A DNA stretch of 64,000 nt from Bacteroidales bacterium (GTDB lineage Bacteria; Bacteroidota; Bacteroidia; Bacteroidales; UBA932), in contig JAFRXI010000065.1 of NCBI GenBank assembly GCA_017437755.1, forward strand, positions 1 to 64,000, read 5' to 3'. This document shows, piece after piece, positions 49,404-57,873 of this stretch. The notes under the pieces were generated by a model, which was not told where the DNA came from, ran no database searches, and saw nothing but the letters and a program-made list of their open reading frames with translations. Each line of letters begins with the position of its first letter. The first letter of the stretch is position 1. The translations under genes and the position numbers were made by a program.

Positions 49404-49526
49404 TTACCATGTGAATACTTCCTCATTCTCTACGAAAGCTTCGGTTTCGTAGTTGGAACTGGCGCAAATCAGCCGTTCTGTCTTAACGACCAGCAACATG
49501 GCTGAGGGTGTGGAGTAACTTTTCAT
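49404..49526 (-). CDS. 40-residue mini-gene upstream of the SusE-like lipoprotein
   Basis: ATG 49526 to TAA 49404 encodes 40 residues starting MKSYSTPSAMLLVVKTERLI and ending in FVENEEVFTW. The ATG overlaps the stop of the phosphoesterase gene as ATGA, so it is translationally coupled. Like the 46-residue peptide at 17045-17185, it has a short basic start and an acidic end and directly precedes a lipoprotein gene. Its function is unknown. Confidence 0.6.
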   Translation of the reverse strand: MKSYSTPSAMLLVVKTERLICASSNYETEAFVENEEVFTW

Positions 49527-51109
49527 AAATATGTTTTGTTTATATAATTGTCAGGCCAGTCTTTCTCTTCATTGCCGGTTATATAACTCTGCTCGTAAAC
49601 ATTTCCGTACTCGTCGCGGGCCACGAACTTCACATGGCTCTCCGGCGAAGACATCTTGTACCAGAACATGTGCATACGCCTTTGGCAGAAGGATGTGGTG
49701 CTTCGGTTCTTCTGCTCGTAGAAATACTTGCAGGCCCATACGTCGTACATGTCATCGTTCCTCGTGGGCGCTCCTTTCAACACCCCGTCTTCGTAGACCT
49801 CCAGCGTCCAGAGCGGATCGTAATTCCATATGTTCGCAGCGATTATGTCCGTGCCGTACTTGACGAAACTGCAGTTGACAGTAATGCCCCTGCTTCCGGT
49901 AAGGACTCTTTTGAACGCCGGAAAATCGGAAGTGCGGTAAAGCCTTATCTGGAATGCAGGATCGATGCATGTCGGTTTGTAGTAATGGTTTTTCACGCTG
50001 CCGCCCTTCAATTCCATCACCGCGTATCCCATAGGGGCTCCGTCGCCGCATACGGTAGCCGCCCAGTCCACTCCGTTGGCGGTGCCCACCACGTTGCCGT
50101 AGATCTTCCTGCCGTCGTCCGTATACTCGATGTGGTTGCGGACGGAATGCGAGTGCCCCGCGATTATGCGCGCCTCCTTGAACTCCTTGAGGAGAGCCCA
50201 TATCCGGTCGTTCTCCTCAGTGGGGTCGAGGTAGCCGTGAACGGCCAGCAGGAGAGTCTTTCCCCTGTCCACTGTCCTCAGGTCCTCTTCGAGGAAGGCC
50301 TGAAGTTCTTCGGTAAGACCCACAGAACACGAGCTTTCGCTGTAGCCCTGATGTATTATGTCATCCATCACAACGATGTGAACCCCGCCCCTTTCCAGGG
50401 AGTAGTTCACAGGCCCGGCTACGGCCTCGTACTTGTGCTGTCCCTTTATGTCCGGGATGGGATTGTCTATGTCCTTGAATTCGTGGTCGTGGTTGCCTAT
50501 GACCGAGAAACACGGAACGCCGAGCTTCTCCTTGGACAGCAGGGCGAACAACTCGGGATACTGGTCCCATGTGTTGTGGACCATGTCTCCCATGCAGAAG
50601 GCGTAGGTGGGAATGTCCCCTCCTTTGGATTCCACGAACTTCTTGATGTCCGGAACGGTTTCCGAGCCGAAACGCTCCAGTCCGTTGTTGGACGGCCTCA
50701 CCTGCGGATCACCGATGAACAGCAGACGCACGTCGTTTTCCACCGCCTGCTTCCTGATGGTAAAGTCGTATACGGTCTTTGAAAGCGACAGCCTTTGGAA
50801 GAAGTCCGGCCTTCCAGCCTTGTTATCGTCTATTACGGCGTCCGCCGGGATAGAGTAATAAATATAGAACGCATCCCTGTTGCGGGACGGGATCCTGTAT
50901 TTCCCGTCCTTCCCGGTGCGGACCTGGGTGAAACCGTCCGACATGAGTATGCCGGAAAGGGGATTCCCGTTCTGGTCTTTTACGGTACCTGTGATTTCGG
51001 CCGTGACATTGCCGTAATTCAGCCCGCTGCCGTTGTCGTCGCCCATGCCGCACGCTGAAAGGGATACGGCAAGGGCTGTTGCGATTAACGAAGAAAATAT
51101 CTTTTTCAT
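49523..51109 (-). CDS. Calcineurin-like metallophosphoesterase lipoprotein
   Basis: From ATG 51109 the 528-residue product has a lipobox (AVSLSACG), an N-terminal carboxypeptidase-regulatory-like domain (ITGTVKDQNGNPLSGILMSD, TGKDGKYRIPSR), a metallophosphoesterase core with LLFIGDPQ, CMGDMVHNTWDQ, VIGNHDHEF and IAGHSHSVRNH, and a C-terminal domain typical of Bacteroidota members. It hydrolyses phosphomono- or diesters outside the cytoplasm. Neighbours are SusD upstream and the mini-gene downstream. A longer in-frame start lacks a signal peptide. Confidence 0.88.
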   Translation of the reverse strand: MKKIFSSLIATALAVSLSACGMGDDNGSGLNYGNVTAEITGTVKDQNGNPLSGILMSDGFTQVRTGKDGKYRIPSRNRDAFYIYYSIPADAVIDDNKAGRPDFFQRLSLSKTVYDFTIRKQAVENDVRLLFIGDPQVRPSNNGLERFGSETVPDIKKFVESKGGDIPTYAFCMGDMVHNTWDQYPELFALLSKEKLGVPCFSVIGNHDHEFKDIDNPIPDIKGQHKYEAVAGPVNYSLERGGVHIVVMDDIIHQGYSESSCSVGLTEELQAFLEEDLRTVDRGKTLLLAVHGYLDPTEENDRIWALLKEFKEARIIAGHSHSVRNHIEYTDDGRKIYGNVVGTANGVDWAATVCGDGAPMGYAVMELKGGSVKNHYYKPTCIDPAFQIRLYRTSDFPAFKRVLTGSRGITVNCSFVKYGTDIIAANIWNYDPLWTLEVYEDGVLKGAPTRNDDMYDVWACKYFYEQKNRSTTSFCQRRMHMFWYKMSSPESHVKFVARDEYGNVYEQSYITGNEEKDWPDNYINKTYL

Positions 51110-51113
51110 GCTG

Positions 51114-52934
51114 CTAATATCCGGGGTTCTGGTCTTCCGGCGAAATTGCGTTGTTGGAGTCGATTTCCTCCTGCGGGATGGGCCAGAGCTCGTCGCGCCC
51201 CACGGTGAAGCGATGGCGTTGGAAAACCCTGAGGTTACCCGCATTTCCATCCCAGGTCTCATCACCATACGTAACGACGCAGTCTTCGTCGATAATTGGT
51301 TTGACATTGGAGATGAAGTTCCTTGGAGCGGTTTCGGATGAATATCCCGGAGCCATCACATCGTGCCCGGTGGCTTTTTCGGCGATACCCCAGCGCCTGA
51401 GGTCGTACCAGCGTACGCCTTCGTCGCATAGTTCAACCGTCCTTTCATAACGGAGAGCCTTGCGCAGTCCGGCCTTGTCCGTTACGGTCAGGTCAGGCAT
51501 ATCTGCCCTGTTGCGAACTGAATTGATCAGTTCTGCCGCACGTACCAGACTGCCATTCGCGCTCTCGATGTTTGCCTCGGCGGCGATAAGGTAGAGTTCC
51601 GCCAGGCGCAGCATGCCCACGTTGATATCGTCCTGGGTCTTGTCGGTACTTGAACCGGTGATTTTGCCGTAGAAGGCATCGTCATATCCTTTCCTCCACA
51701 GATATCCTCCGGGGCCCTGCTTGCCGTTGGGTCCGTACTCGCTCTTGTTGCCTACCGCATCTGCGTTGCTGATCATGGCTCCCGTATGATAGTCTTTGAC
51801 CTTTGACTTGGTGATGTCAATGCTGTATTCCACTCCCATGGTCCTGGAACCGTCACGAACGCAGAAAAGGTCGAGCCGGGGATCCCTGTTAGCCCAAGGG
51901 TCCTGCCAGTTGTAAAGCGGAGATTCGTTGATGTACAGGCCGTCCTTGCATTGGAAAAGGTCGATGAATGCCTGGGACGGCCCCGTCCATGAAGCGCCGT
52001 TGAGGACCCGCGGAGCTATGTAATAAACGTTAACCGTACGGAGGTTTTCAATGAGTTTGTTGTATTGGAGAGCCCATATCCACTCGTCGTCAGTCTGGCC
52101 TGCATATGAGAAGAGTTTGCAGTTCGGCTCGCCTGAATCGGCGTTTGGATAATATTTCGTGTCGTACTTGGCGAGCGTGTGCCCGGCCTCTATGGCCAGG
52201 GTGATGGCCTTCTCGGAATACTCAAGGGCCTTGTCCATATAATCTGGAGACAGGTCGGCATGGTTAAGGTATATCCTCGCCTTGAGCATGAGCGCGGCTA
52301 CGCGGGACAAACGGGTGGTTCCGTAGGTAGCCTTGTTCCAGCGCAGCGGCAGGGCGTCTATCACCTCATCCGACAGGTCATTGAGGATATTCGCGACAAT
52401 GGTGGCCTTATCGGTGCGGGGGTAATACCTGTCTTCCAATGTAAGGCTATGGTCTATCCATGGAACGGCACCGAAGTATTGCACAAGCTGGTCATAATAG
52501 AAGGCCCTCATGAGCAGGAGTTCCGCCTTCATGCAGTCGATAGACTCATCGGAGACTTTTCCCCGGAGTCCCTCCAGATTGTCCAGGACAAGGTGTATCC
52601 TCGAGATAGTAGAGTATCCCCTGGAGTACATCTTGGTCGACCAGCTGAAAGAGGGAGTGGCCGTGGACATCATTATGTCCTTGATGCCGGAAGTTACCCT
52701 GTATGTGCCGATATCGGTCATACAGTCGATGATGCGCCACCAGGTAACGCTGATTATGCTGCGGTTCGAAGATATCTCCTTGTAAGCCGCATAGACACCT
52801 GCAAGCGCTTCCTCTTCCGTGGAAGGAAAACCTTCGGTGGACGGGCCGTTCAGCGGAAGCCTTTCGAGCGTGCAGGAGGTAACAAGGGCGATTCCGAGCA
52901 CAGCCGTCATTACGTGTAAAAGTATCTGTTTCAT
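51114..52934 (-). CDS. susD: SusD/RagB-like nutrient-binding lipoprotein
   Basis: A 606-residue lipoprotein (VLGIALVTSCTLERLPLNGP) of the SusD TPR-like fold: FPSTEEEALAGVYAAYKEIS near the N-terminus, a helical core, and the C-terminal block NVGMLRLAELYLIAAEANIE, ALRYERTVELCDEGVRWYDL RRWG-type ending. It forms the lid of the SusC channel and binds the substrate on the cell surface. It starts seven bases after the susC stop. Confidence 0.95.
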   Translation of the reverse strand: MKQILLHVMTAVLGIALVTSCTLERLPLNGPSTEGFPSTEEEALAGVYAAYKEISSNRSIISVTWWRIIDCMTDIGTYRVTSGIKDIMMSTATPSFSWSTKMYSRGYSTISRIHLVLDNLEGLRGKVSDESIDCMKAELLLMRAFYYDQLVQYFGAVPWIDHSLTLEDRYYPRTDKATIVANILNDLSDEVIDALPLRWNKATYGTTRLSRVAALMLKARIYLNHADLSPDYMDKALEYSEKAITLAIEAGHTLAKYDTKYYPNADSGEPNCKLFSYAGQTDDEWIWALQYNKLIENLRTVNVYYIAPRVLNGASWTGPSQAFIDLFQCKDGLYINESPLYNWQDPWANRDPRLDLFCVRDGSRTMGVEYSIDITKSKVKDYHTGAMISNADAVGNKSEYGPNGKQGPGGYLWRKGYDDAFYGKITGSSTDKTQDDINVGMLRLAELYLIAAEANIESANGSLVRAAELINSVRNRADMPDLTVTDKAGLRKALRYERTVELCDEGVRWYDLRRWGIAEKATGHDVMAPGYSSETAPRNFISNVKPIIDEDCVVTYGDETWDGNAGNLRVFQRHRFTVGRDELWPIPQEEIDSNNAISPEDQNPGY

Positions 52935-52941
52935 GGTCTTG

Positions 52942-55900
52942 TCAGAATTTAATTTCTATACCTGCGGTAAATGTTTTCACCTGGGGATAATTGCTGCCGA
53001 TAGTACCCATGGCCACACCGTTGGTGGCGCTTGAGTCATAGGCCACTTCCGGATCGTATCCCTGGTGGAACTTGGTGAAAGTAAACAAGTTGTCCGCATT
53101 TACGAAAAGAGTGGCCCGCTTCATCCAAATCTTGCGGGTTATCCTTTCGGGAATGGTGTATGACAGTTGCAGGGTCTTTAGCCTCAGGTATGAGGCATCG
53201 CCCAGCCAGAAGTCCGATACCCGTCGGTTATGGTCGCTGGTGTAGGACAGCCTGGGATAGTGCGCGTCCGTATTATCCGGATTCCATCTGTCAAGCTGTT
53301 CCTTGCGGAACGTTCCTCCGTTGATACACGGATAGATGTAAGACGAGGAGAGGTATGCATCGGCTTTGCCCACCCCCTGGAAGAAGGCCATGAAGTCCCA
53401 TCCTTTCCAGCCCAGGCTGAGATTGATTCCGTAAGTGTAACGCGGAATGGCACATCCAATACGGGTCTTGTCATCATCGTTTACCCTCCCGTCGCCAGTC
53501 ACGTCCTCATATATGAGATCGCCGGCCTTTATGGGAGCGTTGAACTGGGGCAGGTTTTCATTGACCCAGTCGGCTTCATCATCGGAACGGGCAATCCCAA
53601 GGCATTTCAGGCCGTAGATGGTATTGATGCTCCAACCTTCCTGGTTGCGGATGATTCCGTCGCTGTGGGAGTCGGTCTGACCTTTCATGTCGGTAACGGT
53701 ATTGCGGACATCGGAAAGGTTGGCGTCTACGCCCAGAGTGAAGTCTCCGAACCTGTCGTGGTAGCCAAGACTCAGTTCCCATCCCACGTTGCGCACTTCG
53801 CCGGCATTCTGGTATGGTTCTCCAACGCCTGTAGACGCCGGAATGGTCACAGTCATGAGAATGCCGTGGGTCATTTTGTGATACCAGTCAAAAGTGAACG
53901 ACAGCTTGTTGAACAGGGAGAAATCCACGCCTCCGTCAACCATTTCGGAGGTCTCCCATGTGATATTCTTGTTCGCGAGGGTGGTTCTCGTTGCAGAAGG
54001 GACAAGCGTTTCGTTGACTGAGAAAGACTCCATTGCCAGCAACTCGGCGAAAGGATAATTTGACGAACTGATGTTCTGGTTGCCCAACTGTCCGTACGAA
54101 GCCCTGAACTTAAGTTCGGAGAGGATGTCTTTGATGCCGGCCATGAACGGTTCTTCACTGACTCGCCATGCTCCGGAAACAGAGGGGAAAACGCCCCATC
54201 GTCGGCCTTCGGCAAAGCGTGAAGATCCGTCAAAACGTATGTTCGCCTCAAAGAGATAGCGCTCCTTATAATTGTAATTCAAGCGTCCGAAATAGGAGAG
54301 GAGGGCCCATTCGCTGCGCTTGCCGGCGTTATCCTTAGTCTCGTCATCGAGACCCACGTTCAGCACGTCGTACTGTGTGTAGGCAAGTCCCTGGCGCTGA
54401 GCGCTGTACGTGCGCTGTCCAAGGGTCTCGTACGAAGTGCCCGCAAGCAGTTTCACGTCGTGCGATCCCCATTTCTTGTGGGCGGATGCAGTTAACTGCG
54501 AGGTGGTGTAGAAATTCTGGGTATGGGATTCCGTGAGCTGGTTGTAAAGACGGCTGACCACCGGTGACGGGGTCCCGAACGCGTCGGCGGCATAGTGGAT
54601 CTGGTCGTCGAACTGATGAGTGTGCGAAATGTAGAACCTGGGAGCGAACTTGCCTTCGACTGTGAGCCAACTGAACGGCCGCACGTTCAGGGAGATGGCC
54701 CCGGTGAGGTTTATCACATCCACCTGTTTATTGCCTCCCTCGCCCTGGGTCACAGGCAGGATGTTGGTGGTTCCTCCCGTCATGGGGGCATAATAACCTG
54801 TGGAATAACGGGTGAGGATGAGAGGGTCGCGGGTGTTCATCATGTTGAACAGACTGGCTGCCAGGGGAACGGCATCCCTGTGACCATAGCTGAGCGCCGC
54901 ATCAAACTTGAAATCAACCTTGGGGCTTATCGTCACGTTCATGTTGTTGCGGACATTGTACCTGTGGTAATTCTGCCTTTTTATAATACCGTTCTGTTCA
55001 AGGTATCCCAAAGACGTGACGGAACTGACGCGGTTGCTGCCTGCAGTTATGGTAACGTTATGCTGGTGAAGGAAGCCGGAGCCGTTCAGGATTTCCTTCT
55101 GCCAGTCGGTAATGGGGTAGTTGTCCGGATCCAGCCTGTGGTTTTCCATATACCTGGCTATATATTCCTCGGTATAGACGGGTGTGCTGCCGTCATTGAG
55201 TGAAGCCTCCCTGCTGAGCGTCATATACTCTACGGCATCCACAAGTTCAGGGATATCGGTGGGGCGGGCGATGCCTGCATAGCCCTTGTAAGTAACTGAA
55301 AAGTCATCTTTTTGGGCCCTGTTGGTTGTCACCAGGACGACTCCGTTCGCAGCCCTGGACCCGTAGATGGAAGCGGAGGCAGCGTCCTTGAGGACAGAAA
55401 CCTGGTCTATTGTGGACGGATCAAGGTCATCAAGCGAGCCCTGAACGCCGTCGATGAGGATTAACGGGCTGGCATTCGATCCTCCGAAGGTTCCGATGCC
55501 ACGGATCCGAATGGTGCCTCCCGAATCGCCGGGATTGCCGCTTCGTGTAGTTACCGTAACGCCAGGCATCATGCCCTGGAGTGCGGTGGACGCTGAAGTT
55601 ATGGGCCGTTTTTCCATTTTATCCATGGACATTGATGCAACCGCGCCGGTGAGGTTGACTTTTTTCCGTACGTCGTAACCCACCACCACAAGGTCATCGA
55701 GATAGATGGTGTCTTCTGACAGGGTGATGTTCAGGCCGGAGCTTTTCCCTACCTTCACCTTATTAGTTTCGTATCCCATGCAGGATATCTCAAGGGTCTG
55801 GCCTTCAGTTGCTTTCAGCTCAAACGAGCCGTCGGCGCCAACCGATGTGCCGATATTGGTTCCGGAGACGACTACGACAGCGCCCACCACAGGCCGCCCC

Positions 55901-56007
55901 GCCGAGTCGCGGACATATCCCTTTATCAAAGGCTGCGCGAATGCAGTCACACATGCAAGAAGCGACGCTGCGCAAAGGGCGATTATCTTATTTGCTTTCA
56001 TGGTCAT
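52942..56007 (-). CDS. susC: SusC/RagA-family TonB-dependent transporter
   Basis: A 1021-residue outer-membrane transporter with a signal peptide, an N-terminal carboxypeptidase-like domain (LIKGYVRDSAGRPVVGAVVV), the plug (TGAVASMSMDKMEKRPITSA, LIDGVQGSLDDLDP, VLKDAASASIYGSRAANGVV) and a beta barrel ending in TFTAGIEIKF. The ATG at 56007 overlaps the preceding gene by four bases; a second ATG at 56001 is equally good. With SusD it imports an oligomeric ligand using TonB energy. Confidence 0.96.
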   Translation of the reverse strand: MTMKANKIIALCAASLLACVTAFAQPLIKGYVRDSAGRPVVGAVVVVSGTNIGTSVGADGSFELKATEGQTLEISCMGYETNKVKVGKSSGLNITLSEDTIYLDDLVVVGYDVRKKVNLTGAVASMSMDKMEKRPITSASTALQGMMPGVTVTTRSGNPGDSGGTIRIRGIGTFGGSNASPLILIDGVQGSLDDLDPSTIDQVSVLKDAASASIYGSRAANGVVLVTTNRAQKDDFSVTYKGYAGIARPTDIPELVDAVEYMTLSREASLNDGSTPVYTEEYIARYMENHRLDPDNYPITDWQKEILNGSGFLHQHNVTITAGSNRVSSVTSLGYLEQNGIIKRQNYHRYNVRNNMNVTISPKVDFKFDAALSYGHRDAVPLAASLFNMMNTRDPLILTRYSTGYYAPMTGGTTNILPVTQGEGGNKQVDVINLTGAISLNVRPFSWLTVEGKFAPRFYISHTHQFDDQIHYAADAFGTPSPVVSRLYNQLTESHTQNFYTTSQLTASAHKKWGSHDVKLLAGTSYETLGQRTYSAQRQGLAYTQYDVLNVGLDDETKDNAGKRSEWALLSYFGRLNYNYKERYLFEANIRFDGSSRFAEGRRWGVFPSVSGAWRVSEEPFMAGIKDILSELKFRASYGQLGNQNISSSNYPFAELLAMESFSVNETLVPSATRTTLANKNITWETSEMVDGGVDFSLFNKLSFTFDWYHKMTHGILMTVTIPASTGVGEPYQNAGEVRNVGWELSLGYHDRFGDFTLGVDANLSDVRNTVTDMKGQTDSHSDGIIRNQEGWSINTIYGLKCLGIARSDDEADWVNENLPQFNAPIKAGDLIYEDVTGDGRVNDDDKTRIGCAIPRYTYGINLSLGWKGWDFMAFFQGVGKADAYLSSSYIYPCINGGTFRKEQLDRWNPDNTDAHYPRLSYTSDHNRRVSDFWLGDASYLRLKTLQLSYTIPERITRKIWMKRATLFVNADNLFTFTKFHQGYDPEVAYDSSATNGVAMGTIGSNYPQVKTFTAGIEIKF

Positions 56008-57845
56008 TTCGTGATTTTGATTCCGAAGATGAAGCAGCGGGAAGCGCTGGATACGCTGGAGTCATATCCCAGGCCATTGGTGTCGATGCTGATTTTTGTG
56101 GATGAAGTGGCTCCTGCCACTTTGAATTTAAAGTGGGACACAGGCTTGTTCTTCACATCATTGTTGACGGATGGAGGGCAGATGTCATCGGCAAAACCGA
56201 TACGGTATTGCTTTCCTGACACTTCCAGCGTTTTCCTGTCCTTCCCGTCAACGGTCACCTCTCCGGAGGTGAGGGTACCGTCTCCGATGACGTTGAAACC
56301 GATGTCGTTCTTCGATGCGGTTGAAAACCGGGCCATGTCCAGCTCAACCGTAATGTCCGTGGCCCCTGTCAGCCTGTCAAGGGCCGGAGTGGTTATTGTG
56401 CCGAGATATCCCTTGCTCACGCAAAGCTGGACAGCGCCCGGTTTTTCACCGACATTGACGAGGGTCCAGCCTTCCATGCCCCTGTTGCGGATGTAGGCTT
56501 CAGTTGCCAGTTTGTTAACGGTAGTCACTTCCGCATCAGGCCAGGAAAACACCGATGATTTGAATGCGGTCAGGTTCTTGTTGCCGCCGGTGGTACCGCT
56601 CTGGGCGGTTTTAAGGCCCACCGGCGTGCCCGCCTCCGTACCGTCAACCATGGAAGGATCCAGGTCCACGTAGCAGCCGTTGGCCGGTGACATGTAGTCT
56701 CCGCTTATGCAGAACAGGTCAAACTGTTCATCAAGCACAACGGAAGGATCGTCCTTTACGATCTCAAGGTAGTATCTGGGTATCCCGTCGGCCTGATCGA
56801 AATTGAAATCAACGGAAACGGTCGCCGCCGCAGGCATATTGAGCCAGAAAGGAACTCCTCCCTCACTGATTTTCGCCATGCGCCCCACTGCCTTGGAGGC
56901 TTCAAACTTGACCGTGACACCCTCTGTCTGGACAACGTTGTAATAGGGTACGGCGGCATACTGGTTGTTGACGACCCCCAGCCCGCCGTTGCCGGAGTAC
57001 GGGAGGAATCCCCATTGTACGCCGTCGAAGTTCAGGGTGAAGTTAGTTTCCGCAGGGACATTCACCGTCCCCGTAAAATGGTCTATTTCAGGATCTTCCT
57101 GCGTAAGGAGGACCGAAGATCCGAAATCTATCGTTACCACGCTCACTGCGGATGCGAATCCCGCCACAAGGTCTCCGTCCTGGCCGGATATGTCCTGGCC
57201 TATGATTGCGATGATTGCTGTCGCCTTGTTTTCCTTGTTTATGGAGAATGTCTGCTCGCCGGAAGCGGTTTTCACATTCCCGCCATCTGATTTCAGAATC
57301 GCGAGCAGTTCTTCAGGGGTCGCCGCAGCATGCTCGAAATCAAAGATATACCTGTAACCCACAACCGAATCGTCCGGTTTCACTGAAGCGTCGTAACGGT
57401 AACTGCCGTCAGAAAGCCGCTCATAGCCGGTCGTTACGGTAATGACGATGTCTTCCGTCTTGAATTCTATGTCAGTGGGAGCGGTTATGATATTCCCGGA
57501 AGCATCGCAGCCTGCCGCAACCACTTTATAGGAGGTGAGTTTCCTGAGCCCGGTGAAGGACCGGGTGAAATCTTCCGAGTTACTCCCTTTTTCTTTCAGC
57601 AGCTCCACTTTCCCGATGGCGTCCATGGAAAGCAGGTTGAGCTGGTCGGAAGGTACCGGAGGCGTCATGATGCATGAAACGACCTCGGCTTGTTTTGATT
57701 CTGCCGTCACGGACACTGATGATGTCCTGACGTCTTCCACGGACAGCCGGATGGCGGCTTTCACGGCCGGGGCTTCGATGTCCTCCGTGGACCGGCACCC
57801 GGCAGCAATCAGCAGGGCGCCAAGCAGGATTGTTTTACAGTTCAT
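56004..57845 (-). CDS. SusE-like surface lipoprotein upstream of susC
   Basis: From ATG 57845 the 613-residue product has a lipobox (LLGALLIAAGC), an N-terminal region with Ig-like repeats (ETYKV-type blocks, e.g. LRKLTSYKVVAAGCDASG) and the C-terminal module shared with 47465-49390 (YSGNGGLGVVNN, VGRMAKI...FWLNMPAA, NRGMEGWTLV, ITTPALDRLTGATDITV, NKPVSHFKFKVAGA). A surface glycan-binding role is inferred. Its position before susC, not after susD, is less usual. Confidence 0.75.
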   Translation of the reverse strand: MNCKTILLGALLIAAGCRSTEDIEAPAVKAAIRLSVEDVRTSSVSVTAESKQAEVVSCIMTPPVPSDQLNLLSMDAIGKVELLKEKGSNSEDFTRSFTGLRKLTSYKVVAAGCDASGNIITAPTDIEFKTEDIVITVTTGYERLSDGSYRYDASVKPDDSVVGYRYIFDFEHAAATPEELLAILKSDGGNVKTASGEQTFSINKENKATAIIAIIGQDISGQDGDLVAGFASAVSVVTIDFGSSVLLTQEDPEIDHFTGTVNVPAETNFTLNFDGVQWGFLPYSGNGGLGVVNNQYAAVPYYNVVQTEGVTVKFEASKAVGRMAKISEGGVPFWLNMPAAATVSVDFNFDQADGIPRYYLEIVKDDPSVVLDEQFDLFCISGDYMSPANGCYVDLDPSMVDGTEAGTPVGLKTAQSGTTGGNKNLTAFKSSVFSWPDAEVTTVNKLATEAYIRNRGMEGWTLVNVGEKPGAVQLCVSKGYLGTITTPALDRLTGATDITVELDMARFSTASKNDIGFNVIGDGTLTSGEVTVDGKDRKTLEVSGKQYRIGFADDICPPSVNNDVKNKPVSHFKFKVAGATSSTKISIDTNGLGYDSSVSSASRCFIFGIKITK

Positions 57846-57873
57846 ATACATGGCATTATATAGTGTTATACAT

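Noticed and set aside
49634-50782. A 382-codon plus-strand frame opposite the phosphoesterase gene
   Set aside because: Antisense shadow; all metallophosphoesterase motifs are on the minus strand.
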